Shown: positions 31,125-40,503 of the stretch, piece after piece | How positions within the stretch are numbered: position 1 is the stretch's first letter | How the letters are laid out: each line of letters opens with the position of its first letter | Assembly: GCA_905234565.1 (NCBI GenBank) | Contig: CAJOHW010000011.1 | Coordinates: forward strand, 1-40,630 | Direction: 5' to 3' | DNA length: 40,630 nucleotides | Source: an uncultured Oscillibacter sp. | GTDB lineage: Bacteria; Bacillota; Clostridia; Oscillospirales; Oscillospiraceae | Translations under genes and position numbers: made by a program | The notes under the pieces: model-generated | The model's input: only the letters and a program-made list of their open reading frames with translations | Told to the model about the DNA's origin: nothing | Databases searched by the model: none

Positions 31125-31153
31125 ATCGTACCAGAAAACCTGCCGCCGCGCAA
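31125..31153 (-). promoter_or_regulatory. promoter of rubredoxin-flavin reductase gene
   Basis: Minus-strand TTGCGC (31148-31153), 17 bases and TACGAT (31125-31130). Between it and the start is an exact 10-bp tandem repeat (31051-31070, tccggccact twice), possibly a regulator site. Confidence 0.45.
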
Positions 31154-31244
31154 GTCTTATCTTGTGCCATCCCGCACACGGTCCGGATTTCCGGGGAATC
31201 TCTTGTCTGACAAATGAATTTTTTTCTGACGCCCCGGATTTTCT

Positions 31245-31273
31245 TTGCATTTGCCTGGCGTTTGTGGTATGCT
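31245..31273 (+). promoter_or_regulatory. promoter of secA
   Basis: TTGCAT (31245-31250), 17 bases and TATGCT (31268-31273), about 95 bases before the secA ATG. A second candidate -10 is not evident. Confidence 0.4.
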
Positions 31274-31367
31274 ATGCTTGTTTTATTGTATGCCTCCGGC
31301 TTTCGCCAGGGGCAGGGTACGGGATTCACCCCGTCAGATACGGATCAGATACGGAAAGGAAGAAACC

Positions 31368-34166
31368 ATGGGACTTTTGAAAAAGCTGTTCGGGGATTAC
31401 AGCTCCCGGGAATTAAAATCCATTTACCCCATTGTAGACAAGATCGAGGCCATGGCGGAGGAGTACAAGGCCATGACCGATGCCCAGCTCCAGGGCAAGA
31501 CGGCGGAGTTTAAGCAGCGTTTGGCCGCCGGGGAGACCTTGGACGACATTCTCCCGGAGGCTTTCGCCACGGTCCGGGAGGCGGCGGACCGGGTCCTGGG
31601 CCTGCGTCCCTACCGGGTACAGCTGGTGGGCGGCGTGGTCCTCCATCAGGGGCGCATCGCCGAGATGAAAACCGGTGAGGGCAAGACCCTGGTGGCCACC
31701 CTCCCCTCCTACCTCAACGCCCTGACCGGACGGGGCGTCCATATCGTCACCGTCAACGACTACCTTGCCAAGCGGGACAGCGAGTGGATGGGCAAGGTCC
31801 ACCGCTTTCTGGGCCTGAAAGTGGGCCTCATTGTCCACGGCCTCACCTCCCCCCAGCGCCAGGTGGCCTATAACGCTGACATCACCTACGGCACCAACAA
31901 CGAAATGGGCTTTGACTACCTGCGGGACAATATGTGCATCTACCGCCATGAGCTGGTCCAGCGGGGCCACGCCTTCGCCATTGTGGACGAGGTGGACTCC
32001 ATCCTCATCGACGAGGCCAGGACCCCCCTCATTATCTCCGGCCAGGGGGAGAAGTCCACCCAACTGTACGATATGGCGGAGATGCTGGTGGCCCGGCTGA
32101 AAAAGTTCGTGGTGGTCCAAGTGGACAACAAGGAAGAGGAAGAGGACGCGGTTCCCCCGGACGTGGACTATGTGGTGGATGAAAAGGCCAAAACCGCCAC
32201 CCTCACCGCCCACGGCATCGCCCAGGCGGAGGAGTTCTTTCACCTGGAAAACCTGGCGGATCCCGCCAACGCCACCATCTCCCACCACATCAACCAGGCC
32301 CTCCGGGCCCACGGCACCATGAAGCGGGACGTGGACTACGTGGTCAAGGACGGGGAGATCATCATCGTGGACGAGTTCACCGGACGGCTCATGTTCGGCC
32401 GCCGGTACTCCAACGGCCTTCATCAGGCCATTGAGGCCAAGGAACACGTAAACGTCAACAGCGAGAACAAGACCCTGGCCACCATCACCTTCCAGAACTA
32501 CTTCCGGCTCTATGACAAGCTCTCCGGCATGACAGGCACCGCCATGACAGAGCAGGAGGAGTTCGGCACCATCTACAATTTGGACATCGTGGAGATCCCC
32601 ACCAACCGTCCCAACGCCCGGAACGACCACCATGACGTGGTCTACAAGACGGAGGCCGGAAAGTTCCGGGCCGTCATCGAGCAGATCCGGGAGTGCCACG
32701 CCAAGGGCCAGCCCGTGCTGGTGGGCACCGTGTCCATTGAGAAAAACGAACTGCTGTCCAAACTCCTGGCGCGGGAGGGCATCCGCCACAACCTGCTCAA
32801 CGCGAAAAACCATGAGCGTGAGGCGGAGATCGTGGCCCAGGCGGGAAAACTGGGGGCCGTGACCGTGGCCACCAATATGGCCGGCCGCGGCACCGACATC
32901 ATGCTGGGGGGCAACGCGGAGTACCTGTCCCGGGCGGACCTGGTGAAGGCCGGGTATCCCGAGGAGGTCATTGTGGACGCCACGGGCTATGCCGAGACCG
33001 CCGATCCCGCCATTTTGGAAGCCCGGGCCCTGTTCGCGGAGAAAATGGCCCTGCACAAGGCCGAAATTGCCCGGGAGGCGGAACAGGTGGTGGCCGCCGG
33101 GGGCCTGTTCATCATCGGCACGGAGCGCCACGAGTCCCGCCGCATTGACAACCAGCTGCGGGGCCGGGCCGGACGGCAGGGGGATCCCGGTGAGACCCGG
33201 TTCTACATCTCCCTGGAAGACGATCTCATGCGCCTGTTCGGCGGGGACCGGATCACCGGCCTCATGGACCGGCTGGATCTGGACGAGGATACCCCCATTG
33301 AAAACCGGATGCTGACCCGGGCCATTGAGAGCGCCCAAACCACGGTGGAGTCCCGGAACTTCCAGTCACGGAAATCCGTGCTGGAATACGACGATGTCAT
33401 GAACAAGCAGCGGGAGATCATCTACTCCCAGCGCCGCCAGGTGCTGGACGGCATGGATATCCAGGATACCATCCTGAATATGATGCACACCTCCATCGAA
33501 AACCATCTGGCCCCCTTCTTCACCGACAACGCCGTTTTGGACGCGGAGGGGTGCAAAGAGGCCCTAAAAGAACTGGAAGGGATGTTCTTCCTGCCCGGGG
33601 CGGTCCCCGCCAAAGACGGCACGGATGAAAATACCCTGTCCGCCGCCTGTATCCAGGCCGCCGAGGCCACCTATCAGGCCAAAGAGGCCCAGGTCAACGC
33701 CATTTCCGCGGAGGAATTGGCGGCGGGCCGCCCCTTCCCGGATATGCGGGAGCTGGAACGGGTCATTATGCTGCGGGTGGTGGACGAGTACTGGATGGAC
33801 CACATTGACGCCATGGACGATCTGAAACAGGGCATCCGCCTCCAGTCCTACGGCAACAACAACCCCGTGGACGTGTATAAACGGGAGTCTTTGCAGATGT
33901 TTGAGGAGATGGTGTCCGCCATCCAGGACGAGACGGTCCGCCGCCTCTACGCCGTGCGGGTGAAGAAGAACGAAGAAGTCAAGCGGGAGCGGGTGGCGAA
34001 AACCACCGTGGAGAACGTAGGCGGGGACGGTACCGCCCCCAAGAAGAAGCCCCAGAAACGCTCCGCCCCCAAGGTGGGCCGCAACGAACTGTGCCCCTGC
34101 GGCAGCGGCAAGAAGTTTAAGAAGTGTACCTGCGCGGAGTACCATCCGCAGTACCGCTCCGTGTAA
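31368..34166 (+). CDS. secA: preprotein translocase ATPase SecA
   Basis: 932 residues from ATG 31368, behind AAGGAAG; the upstream frame is promoter sequence. The first nucleotide-binding fold has KTGEGKT (101-107) and DEVDSIL (from 207). The preprotein cross-linking region, NBD2 ([23 protein letters not shown]) and the helical scaffold are all present. The C-terminal SEC-C zinc motif reads [14 protein letters not shown], so the fourth ligand is one residue later than the usual CC or CH. SecA drives secreted proteins through SecYEG. Confidence 0.97.
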   Translation: MGLLKKLFGDYSSRELKSIYPIVDKIEAMAEEYKAMTDAQLQGKTAEFKQRLAAGETLDDILPEAFATVREAADRVLGLRPYRVQLVGGVVLHQGRIAEMKTGEGKTLVATLPSYLNALTGRGVHIVTVNDYLAKRDSEWMGKVHRFLGLKVGLIVHGLTSPQRQVAYNADITYGTNNEMGFDYLRDNMCIYRHELVQRGHAFAIVDEVDSILIDEARTPLIISGQGEKSTQLYDMAEMLVARLKKFVVVQVDNKEEEEDAVPPDVDYVVDEKAKTATLTAHGIAQAEEFFHLENLADPANATISHHINQALRAHGTMKRDVDYVVKDGEIIIVDEFTGRLMFGRRYSNGLHQAIEAKEHVNVNSENKTLATITFQNYFRLYDKLSGMTGTAMTEQEEFGTIYNLDIVEIPTNRPNARNDHHDVVYKTEAGKFRAVIEQIRECHAKGQPVLVGTVSIEKNELLSKLLAREGIRHNLLNAKNHEREAEIVAQAGKLGAVTVATNMAGRGTDIMLGGNAEYLSRADLVKAGYPEEVIVDATGYAETADPAILEARALFAEKMALHKAEIAREAEQVVAAGGLFIIGTERHESRRIDNQLRGRAGRQGDPGETRFYISLEDDLMRLFGGDRITGLMDRLDLDEDTPIENRMLTRAIESAQTTVESRNFQSRKSVLEYDDVMNKQREIIYSQRRQVLDGMDIQDTILNMMHTSIENHLAPFFTDNAVLDAEGCKEALKELEGMFFLPGAVPAKDGTDENTLSAACIQAAEATYQAKEAQVNAISAEELAAGRPFPDMRELERVIMLRVVDEYWMDHIDAMDDLKQGIRLQSYGNNNPVDVYKRESLQMFEEMVSAIQDETVRRLYAVRVKKNEEVKRERVAKTTVENVGGDGTAPKKKPQKRSAPKVGRNELCPCGSGKKFKKCTCAEYHPQYRSV

Positions 34167-34206
34167 ACGCGCACAAAGCAAGCGCACGCAAGGTATGTAA
34201 AGTATT

Positions 34207-34243
34207 CCCCCTGTTCGCGGTCTGGGAACAGGGGGGCGCTTTT
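34207..34243 (+). terminator. terminator after secA
   Basis: CCCCCTGTTC (34207-34216) pairs with GAACAGGGGG (34226-34235), followed by GCGCTTTT. The short T-run suggests partial termination; pgeF follows only 15 bases later and probably depends on readthrough. Confidence 0.65.
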
Positions 34244-34257
34244 CCCGGAGGTGTCCT

Positions 34258-35064
34258 ATGGCGTTCCACACCCATGAACAAGACGGCCTTACTTGGCTGT
34301 CCTCGGATCTGCTGGAAGTCCCTCACGGCTTCTCCACCCGTCAAGGGGGCGTGTCCCGGCCCCCCTGGGACAGTTTGAACTTAGGCCCTGGCCGGGGGGA
34401 CGACTTGGACGCCGTCCAGGAGAACTGCGCCCGGTTCTGCGGCAGTCTCGGCATGGATTCCGCCCGGGTGGTCATGGCTAAGCAAATCCATGAAACCACC
34501 GTGCGGTTGTGTACCCCGGAGGACGCCGGAAAGGGCCTGTACCGGGACCGGGATTACACCGCCGATGCCCTCCTCACCCGGGAACCGGACCTTCCTCTGA
34601 TGGTCTTTTCCGCCGACTGCGGCACGATTCTGCTCCACGATCCTGTGAGCAAAGCTGTGGGAGCGGTCCACGCCGGATGGCGGGGCTGCGCGGCGGGGAT
34701 CCCGGCAAAGGCGGTCAACCTGCTGGTACGGCGCTTCGGCGCGGATCCCGCCCGTCTCCGGGCGGCTCTGGGTCCCTGTATCGGCCCCTGCTGCTTTGAA
34801 ACCGATGGAGATGTGCCCCACGCCATGCGAAATGCCCTGGGAGAGGCGGCGGAGGCGTATCTGACGCCCCAGAGGAACAAGTGGCACGTGGATTTGGCGG
34901 GACTAAACCGGCTGTGGCTGTTGCGCTCTGGCATTCCGCCGGAACAAATCGACGTATGCGGCCTGTGTACCGCCTGCCGTCCCGACCTCTTCTGGTCCCA
35001 CCGGAAAATGGGGGAAGCGCGGGGCGTCCAGGCCGCTGTGATCATGAGGAGGTCTGTGCTGTGA
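34258..35064 (+). CDS. pgeF: purine nucleoside phosphorylase/deaminase PgeF (YlmD/laccase-domain)
   Basis: 268 residues of the Cu-oxidase_4 family. The three metal/catalytic residues are His78 (KQIHET), Cys121 (SADCG) and His138 (VHAGWRG). Members act as broad nucleoside phosphorylases and adenosine deaminases, and PgeF also edits L-Ser from UDP-MurNAc. The earlier name was polyphenol oxidase or laccase. The start is ATG at 34258 behind GGAGGTG. Its stop overlaps the GTG start of the next gene. Confidence 0.92.
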   Translation: MAFHTHEQDGLTWLSSDLLEVPHGFSTRQGGVSRPPWDSLNLGPGRGDDLDAVQENCARFCGSLGMDSARVVMAKQIHETTVRLCTPEDAGKGLYRDRDYTADALLTREPDLPLMVFSADCGTILLHDPVSKAVGAVHAGWRGCAAGIPAKAVNLLVRRFGADPARLRAALGPCIGPCCFETDGDVPHAMRNALGEAAEAYLTPQRNKWHVDLAGLNRLWLLRSGIPPEQIDVCGLCTACRPDLFWSHRKMGEARGVQAAVIMRRSVL

Positions 35065-36587
35065 AACGTTTGTGCCTGATTGCCCTGTGCCTTCTGCTGG
35101 CCCTGCCCCTGTGCGGCTGCTGGCAGGAGGAGCCCATGGAGGACGCCAGTCCCGTACCTCTGGGGACCGCGCCGGAACCCCCCCGGGACGCCTCCCAGAA
35201 CTCCCAGCTGCCGGACCGGTTCTCCCTGCCCTATGAGCCGGACCACACCCTGGATCCCATCGACTGCCCCGACGGGATGCAGCAGGTCGTTGGCTCCCTG
35301 CTCTATGAGGGCCTGTTCCGCCTGGATCCCAGGCTGGAACCGGAACTGTGCCTGTGCGACAGTTACAGCCACAGCGAGGACTTCACCTTCTATACCTTCG
35401 TCCTCCGGCCGGGAGCCGCTTTCTCCACGGGCCTTCCCCTGACCGCCGAACACGTGAAAACCGCCTTGGACCGGGCCAGGGAGTCCCGGCGCTACGGTGC
35501 CCGTCTGCGGCAGATTGAGGAGATCACCGCCGCCGGGGACACCCTCTTTGTCACCCTCTCCGCCCCCAACAGCGGCCTGCCTGCCCTGCTGGACGTGCCC
35601 ATCTCCACGGAACGGGAGGGCGGCGGCGTCCCCCTGGGCACCGGGCCGTATTACTTCGCCCGGGAGGACGGCGGGGCCTGGCTCATCGCCAATCCCGGCT
35701 GGGGACAGGGAAACCAGCCGGTGGAGCGGATCTTCTTGGAGGAATCCCAGAACGCCCTGCTGTACCGCTTCACCTCCCGGGACGTGCAGCTCATTGTGGC
35801 GGACCTGACCGCCGCCTCTCCCGCCGGATTCACGGGAGATATCCGCTATCAGGACGCCGCCGCCACCTCAATGCAGTACTTCATTTGCAACATCGACCGG
35901 GATCCCCTGAACCGGGCGGAGTTCCGCCGGGCCCTGTCCCTGGGGATTGACCGCTCCCGCCTGGTCAGCGGCTTCCTGTCCGGACACGCCCTGCCCGCCA
36001 TGTTCCCTGTCTCCCCCGCCTCTCCCCTGTATCCGGCGGACCTGGAAATCGCCTATACCCCCTTCGCCCTGTCCTCCGCCTTAACGGACATGGGCTGGTC
36101 CGGGGGACGGACCCTGGTCCTCCTTGCCAGCGCGGAAAACACGTTCAAGGCCTCCATCGTCCAGTCCGTGGCGGAGACCTTTGAACAGGCGGGCATCTCC
36201 GTGGAGACCCGGATTCTGCCCTGGGAGGAGTATTTGGCGGCCCTGGAAGCCCGGGATTTCGATCTGTGCTACTGCGAGACCCGCCTGAGCGCCGACTGGG
36301 ATCTCACGCCCCTCCTGGCCTCCTGGGGTTCCCTGAACTACGGCGGCTGGTACGGACAGCGGACCGATTCCCTCCTGAACGCCTTTGCCGCCGCGCCGGA
36401 CCGTCCCGCCGCCATGCGGGCGCTGTGCGAACTGCTGCGGGACCAGTTCCCCATTCTGCCGGTGTGCTTCACCAGCAGTTCCGTCCTGACATTGCCGGAT
36501 GTGGTGGAGAAACTGCGGCCTACCGCGGCGGAGCCCTTCTATAACCTGACGGAGTGCGTGATCCACCTGTCCCAGGAGGGAGAATAA
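35061..36587 (+). CDS. peptide/nickel-type ABC substrate-binding lipoprotein, orphan
   Basis: 508 residues from GTG 35061 (GAGGAGG eight bases before; GTGA overlap with pgeF). The signal peptide ends LPLCGC, giving a lipid-anchored extracellular protein. The rest follows the SBP_bac_5 pattern: LLYEGLFRLD, TFVLRPGAAFSTG and LGTGPYYF in the first lobe, and FICNIDRDPLNRAEFRRAL in the second. These proteins bind oligopeptides, nickel or similar. No permease or ATPase gene is near, so it either works with a distant transporter or has a sensing role. Confidence 0.88.
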   Translation: MKRLCLIALCLLLALPLCGCWQEEPMEDASPVPLGTAPEPPRDASQNSQLPDRFSLPYEPDHTLDPIDCPDGMQQVVGSLLYEGLFRLDPRLEPELCLCDSYSHSEDFTFYTFVLRPGAAFSTGLPLTAEHVKTALDRARESRRYGARLRQIEEITAAGDTLFVTLSAPNSGLPALLDVPISTEREGGGVPLGTGPYYFAREDGGAWLIANPGWGQGNQPVERIFLEESQNALLYRFTSRDVQLIVADLTAASPAGFTGDIRYQDAAATSMQYFICNIDRDPLNRAEFRRALSLGIDRSRLVSGFLSGHALPAMFPVSPASPLYPADLEIAYTPFALSSALTDMGWSGGRTLVLLASAENTFKASIVQSVAETFEQAGISVETRILPWEEYLAALEARDFDLCYCETRLSADWDLTPLLASWGSLNYGGWYGQRTDSLLNAFAAAPDRPAAMRALCELLRDQFPILPVCFTSSSVLTLPDVVEKLRPTAAEPFYNLTECVIHLSQEGE

Positions 36588-36613
36588 GCGGGAGAAATCC
36601 GGCACAAATTCCG

Positions 36614-36641
36614 TTGCAAATCCGAAAGAGTGTGCTATAAT
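36614..36641 (+). promoter_or_regulatory. promoter of DJ-1/PfpI gene
   Basis: TTGCAA (36614-36619), 16 bases and a perfect TATAAT (36636-36641), 45 bases upstream of the ATG. Confidence 0.65.
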
Positions 36642-36686
36642 TCCCTTCAGCGGGAATTCTATTATCTACACGAAAGGCGGCGCGAC

Positions 36687-37238
36687 ATGGAAAAATTGGC
36701 GATCTTTATGGCGGACGGCTGTGAGGAGATCGAGGGCCTGACCGTGGTGGATCTGCTGCGGCGGGCGGGCATCCCCATTGAAATGCTGTCCCTGCAGGAC
36801 AGCACCCAGGTCCGGGGAAGCCACGGCATCGTCTTTGAGGCGGATCTGACCTTGGAACAGGCGGATCTGTCCGCCTACACGGGGATTGTTCTCCCCGGCG
36901 GAATGCCCGGAACCACCCATCTGAAAGAGAACCCCCTGGTCCGGGACGCGGTGAAAACCTTCGCGGCGGCGGGCAAGCTGGTGGCGGCCATCTGCGCCGC
37001 GCCTACGGTGCTTGGCTCCTGCGGCGTCCTGAACGGAAAGGCCGCGATCTGCTATCCCGGTTTGGAGGACCAGCTGACCGGGGCTGTGGTCCGGAAGGAG
37101 CCGGTGGTGGAGGACGGCAACCTCATCACCAGCCGGGGCATGGGCACCGCCATTCCCTTCGGCCTGGCCATTGTGGCCCGGTTCCAGGGACAGGCCGCGG
37201 CGGAGGCTTTGGCAGAGAAAATCGTCTTTCAACAGTAA
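36687..37238 (+). CDS. DJ-1/PfpI family protein
   Basis: 183 residues from ATG 36687, behind AAAGG; 19 upstream codons overlap the promoter and are rejected. The core is MADGCEEIEGLTVVDLLRRAG at the start, the oxidation-prone Cys in AAICAAPTVL (about residue 107) and LPGGMPGTTHL. This is the ThiJ/DJ-1 group (YajL/DJ-1 like). Members protect against carbonyl stress or act as deglycase/chaperone; the true activity is disputed. It is a single-gene unit with its own promoter and terminator. Confidence 0.92.
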   Translation: MEKLAIFMADGCEEIEGLTVVDLLRRAGIPIEMLSLQDSTQVRGSHGIVFEADLTLEQADLSAYTGIVLPGGMPGTTHLKENPLVRDAVKTFAAAGKLVAAICAAPTVLGSCGVLNGKAAICYPGLEDQLTGAVVRKEPVVEDGNLITSRGMGTAIPFGLAIVARFQGQAAAEALAEKIVFQQ

Positions 37239-37247
37239 AACGTCACA

Positions 37248-37282
37248 CAGGCCGCCTCCGTCAGGAGGCGGCCTGTATCTTT
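37248..37282 (+). terminator. terminator after DJ-1/PfpI gene
   Basis: A perfect 12-bp stem (37248-37259 with 37264-37275, loop of four) is followed by TATCTTTT. It overlaps the last base of the convergent acyltransferase gene. Confidence 0.85.
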
Positions 37283-38343
37283 TAGAGCGGCTGTTTCTGC
37301 GGGATGTCTGCGGGTTTCCGCTTGCGGTGAACCTGCCTGACGCAGACATCCATGACCGTTGAGAACAAAATCGTAAGCGCGTAGTACAGAAGCACGCGGA
37401 TATACATTGGAAACGGCGTATGGAACCGGCTCATGACAGCGGCCAGACAGCGAATTGCCCGCCCCACAACCCAGTGTGAAAGGAACATGGGAAGGGACAG
37501 TTCTCCCAAAAAGGAAAACCCCTTCCATCTTAGGGCCGCGGTATCACTGCACATGGAGAGCATCAGCGTGGATCCCGTAAATATCGCAAGATATATCGTC
37601 CGGTAATACCGGATGTTCCAATATGTCAGGAGGATGCAGAGGGTAAAACACAGCACTTCGAGGACGGTGAGCAGGGCACGTTTGGCGCGGGGAAAGGAAA
37701 CGGATTGTAAGAGCGCGCCGAAGCGAAAGGACAGAACCCCCAGGGACATCCAGACAAACCCGCGCAGGAGCGCCGCAATGCCGCTGGTGGACTGGCCAAA
37801 GGTCACCCATCTGCCAATACAGACAATCGGGAGAAGCCAGCACAGGATGTTGGTGAAGAAATCGCGGCAGCGCAGCAACAGATAGGAGAGCAGCGGCGTA
37901 AGGAGCGCAATGGCCGATATGTACCACGTTGTCCCATCGTGAGGGGTCCCGATACCCGCCGCGGTGAGCTGCAGCAGTTCAAAGGGCAGATTCGTCAGCA
38001 GGCCCAGCACCTCCCCCGGGCTCCCATGATCCGCCACTATTACGAAGGCTTCCAGAACGTAGGCCGCCAAAATACAGGGAACCGCATACCACATGGTTCT
38101 CTGCATCTTTTTTAGGGTATACCGCACGGATTCCCGGGCATAGGCTTCCGGGGGAATCTCCGGTGTCCCGGCAAAATGCCGGGCGGTATAATAGCCGCTT
38201 AGCAGGAAGAAAAATTCCACGAAGATCCAGGCTTCCGAAAATGGGTATCCCTCTTCCGCGCCCAAAAGGCTTAGATGAAACGCCATAATGAGCAGCGCGC
38301 ATAGGAACCGCAGAAAATCGCACATTCTGTTTCTCTCGAGCAT
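37282..38343 (-). CDS. membrane acyltransferase (acyltransferase-3 family)
   Basis: 353 residues with about ten membrane spans. RFLCALLIMAFHLSLLG near the N-terminus carries the catalytic His of the acyltransferase-3 (OafA/NodX/WecH) family, and FVEFFFLLSGYYTARHF is the second family hallmark. These enzymes move acetyl or other acyl groups onto surface sugars. The ATG follows GAGGTGACAGT. Base use is somewhat less G+C-rich than in neighbouring genes, mildly suggestive of transfer. The sugar target is unknown and no glycosyl gene is adjacent. Confidence 0.85.
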   Translation of the reverse strand: MLERNRMCDFLRFLCALLIMAFHLSLLGAEEGYPFSEAWIFVEFFFLLSGYYTARHFAGTPEIPPEAYARESVRYTLKKMQRTMWYAVPCILAAYVLEAFVIVADHGSPGEVLGLLTNLPFELLQLTAAGIGTPHDGTTWYISAIALLTPLLSYLLLRCRDFFTNILCWLLPIVCIGRWVTFGQSTSGIAALLRGFVWMSLGVLSFRFGALLQSVSFPRAKRALLTVLEVLCFTLCILLTYWNIRYYRTIYLAIFTGSTLMLSMCSDTAALRWKGFSFLGELSLPMFLSHWVVGRAIRCLAAVMSRFHTPFPMYIRVLLYYALTILFSTVMDVCVRQVHRKRKPADIPQKQPL

Positions 38344-38392
38344 ACTGTCACCTCAAAAACTACAAAGGCGAAACTGAAAGCGAACTTTTTTT

Positions 38393-38421
38393 ACTATAAC
38401 ACAGCCTTCCTCCGTTTGCAA
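38393..38421 (-). promoter_or_regulatory. promoter of acyltransferase gene
   Basis: Minus-strand TTGCAA (38416-38421), a 17-base spacer and TATAGT (38393-38398), 49 bases before the start. Confidence 0.65.
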
Positions 38422-38439
38422 GTCCCGGATTTCTAAGAA

Positions 38440-38488
38440 AAAGGCAAAAGAGAGACAGCGGCGGTCCGCGCTTGCAGACCGCCGCTGT
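38440..38488 (-). terminator. terminator of rubredoxin-fprA-ung operon
   Basis: A perfect 12-bp stem pairs 38455-38466 with 38477-38488. On the minus strand it is followed by a T-rich stretch (CTCTCTTTTGCCTTTTT). It lies 66 bases beyond the ung stop; bases 38489-38554 show nothing else. Confidence 0.8.
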
Positions 38489-38554
38489 TCATGTGATTGT
38501 TCGCCGCCGGACAAACTTTCCAACTCTCCGAAGAAATCCGTGCGTTTATCCCCC

Positions 38555-39244
38555 TCAGTCCAATACCGCCCAGCGGATTGGCTCCGCGCCCTGGGAAACA
38601 AGATGCCCGTTGGCCCGGGAGAAGGGACGGCTTCCCAAAAAAGCCGGGATTCCTGGGCTTCCCTTTCGTGCCCCCAGGGGAGACGGGTGGCTGGAACAAA
38701 TAGCCCTGGGGTCCTCCCTGGAGAGGCCGTACCGGAACGCCGTCTCCCGGGCCTTCCCGCCCCACAGCAAAAACGCGGTCGGATAGGACAGGGACAGGCA
38801 GATCCGCAGGATCTCTCCCGTCACCCTCTGCCAGCCCCATGAGGCGTGGCTCTGGGGTGCCCCCGCCCGGACCGTCAGTACCGCGTTCAAAAGCAGAACG
38901 CCCTGCCTGGCCCAGGGGGACAGGTCCGGCTCTTTCGGCACCGGACAGCCCAGATCTTCCGAGAGTTCCCGGTAGATGTTCCGCAGGGACGCCGGGATCT
39001 TCTGCCCCCGGTTGGCGGAGAAGGCCAGGCCGTTGGCAACGCCCACAGTGGGATAGGGGTCCTGGCCCAAAATCACGCACCGGACCTTCTCCGGCGGCGT
39101 CAGTTCCAGGGCGCGGAACACGCAGTCCCCCGGGGGAAGCACCGCCTCCCCCGTTTGCCGCAAGTCCTCCGCCCACCGGAACAGGTCCTCCGCCAGGTTC
39201 AGAATCTCCGGCTCCATCCGCTGCGCCCATGGGACAGGCAGCAT
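38555..39244 (-). CDS. ung: uracil-DNA glycosylase, family 1
   Basis: 229 residues. The catalytic motif is GQDPYP (Asp62), in place of the usual GQDPYH. NGLAFS, LLLNAVLTV and the DNA-intercalating loop HPSPLG (His186) are all in order. Ung removes uracil from DNA in base-excision repair. The ATG lies one base after the fprA stop, without a strong RBS of its own, which suggests coupled translation. Confidence 0.93.
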   Translation of the reverse strand: MLPVPWAQRMEPEILNLAEDLFRWAEDLRQTGEAVLPPGDCVFRALELTPPEKVRCVILGQDPYPTVGVANGLAFSANRGQKIPASLRNIYRELSEDLGCPVPKEPDLSPWARQGVLLLNAVLTVRAGAPQSHASWGWQRVTGEILRICLSLSYPTAFLLWGGKARETAFRYGLSREDPRAICSSHPSPLGARKGSPGIPAFLGSRPFSRANGHLVSQGAEPIRWAVLD

Positions 39245-39245
39245 C

Positions 39246-40463
39246 TTACTTCTTGAGATCCGCCGCCAGGGCGTCCGCCAAGGCGTCCAGATCCGACAGG
39301 CTCTGCTCCCGGAGGCTGGAGTTCACCGTCACGTCGCTGTCCAGCACCGTCATCTTCTTCATGCCCGCCAGAGCCTCTTTCATGAGCTTGCCGGACTGAA
39401 TGGCCCAGGAGCCGTTTTCAATGATGGCGCAGGTGCGGTTTTGCAGGTTCAGGGCCTTCATGTCCGCCAGGAAATTGTGCATGGGCGGGAAAATTCCCAA
39501 ATTGTACGTGACGGAGGCCAGCACCAGGTGGCTGTACTTGAACAGGTCGGAGATGAGATAGCTCACATGGGTGCTGGACACGTCATACATCCGGGTGTTC
39601 AGGATGCCCCGCTCCACCAGTTTCGCCGCCAGGATCTCCGCCGCGTTCTCCGTGTTGCCGTACATGGAGGCGTAGACAATCATGACGCCCTGTTCTTCCG
39701 GCGTATAGGTGCTCCAATGCTGGTACTTGTCCAGAATGTAGGGGATCATGCCCTCGGCGGAGGCCCGCCACACGGGTCCGTGCAGGGGGCAGATGAACTG
39801 GATCTCCAGTCCCCCCGCCTTTTTCAGCAGGGCCTGGACCTGGGGGCCGTACTTGCCCACGATGTTCGTATAGTACCGCCGGGCGTCGTCTATCCACTCC
39901 CCGGCAAAGTCATACTCGTCGGCAAAGAGTTTGCCGTCCAGGGAGCGGAAGGAGCCAAAGGCGTCGGCGGAGAACAGGACGCCGTTGGTGGTGTCAAAGG
40001 TCACCATGGCCTCCGGCCAGTGGACCATGGGGGCGTTCACAAAGGTCACCGTGTGCTTTCCGAAGCACTCCGTCTCCCCCTCCTTCACCTGCCGGACCTT
40101 CTCCGGCTCCACAGGATAGCCGAAGTTCCGCAGGAAGGTAAAGGCCTTGGGGGTCATAATCAGCTTCACGTCCGGCCAGCGCAGCAGCACTTCCTCCAAA
40201 GAGGCGGCGTGGTCCGGCTCTACATGGTTGATCACCAGATAGTCCAGAGGCCGCCCGTTCAGCACGGCCTTGATGTTCTCGATGAACTGCCGTCCCACGG
40301 CCCAGTCCGCCGTGTCAAAGAGCACCGTCTTTTCGTCCAGCAGGACATAGGCGTTGTAGGACACGCCGTGGTACAGGGGATGGATGTTCTCAAACAGGGC
40401 CAGACGCCGGTCGTTGCCGCCTACCCAGTACAGATCGTCCGTCACTTTCCGAAAGCAATTCAT
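39246..40463 (-). CDS. fprA: flavodiiron protein FprA (A-type)
   Basis: 405 residues. The diiron metallo-beta-lactamase part has HVEPDH (His80, Glu82, Asp84, His85), His147, Asp166 and His227. A flavodoxin domain follows (about 250-400, with YASMYGNTE as the FMN loop). Such proteins reduce O2 to water or NO to N2O, using electrons from rubredoxin. A rubredoxin gene ends 40 bases upstream in the same direction, and ung follows downstream. The class-A two-domain length is exact; no extra rubredoxin domain is fused. Confidence 0.96.
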   Translation of the reverse strand: MNCFRKVTDDLYWVGGNDRRLALFENIHPLYHGVSYNAYVLLDEKTVLFDTADWAVGRQFIENIKAVLNGRPLDYLVINHVEPDHAASLEEVLLRWPDVKLIMTPKAFTFLRNFGYPVEPEKVRQVKEGETECFGKHTVTFVNAPMVHWPEAMVTFDTTNGVLFSADAFGSFRSLDGKLFADEYDFAGEWIDDARRYYTNIVGKYGPQVQALLKKAGGLEIQFICPLHGPVWRASAEGMIPYILDKYQHWSTYTPEEQGVMIVYASMYGNTENAAEILAAKLVERGILNTRMYDVSSTHVSYLISDLFKYSHLVLASVTYNLGIFPPMHNFLADMKALNLQNRTCAIIENGSWAIQSGKLMKEALAGMKKMTVLDSDVTVNSSLREQSLSDLDALADALAADLKK

Positions 40464-40503
40464 ACTCTCTACTCCTCCTTATGGTCTTACGGTGGGTCAA
40501 CAC

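Noticed and set aside
31413-33338. 641-codon minus-strand frame inside secA
   Set aside because: Antisense shadow of a highly conserved gene; sequence is Val/Gly/His-rich without any recognisable domain.
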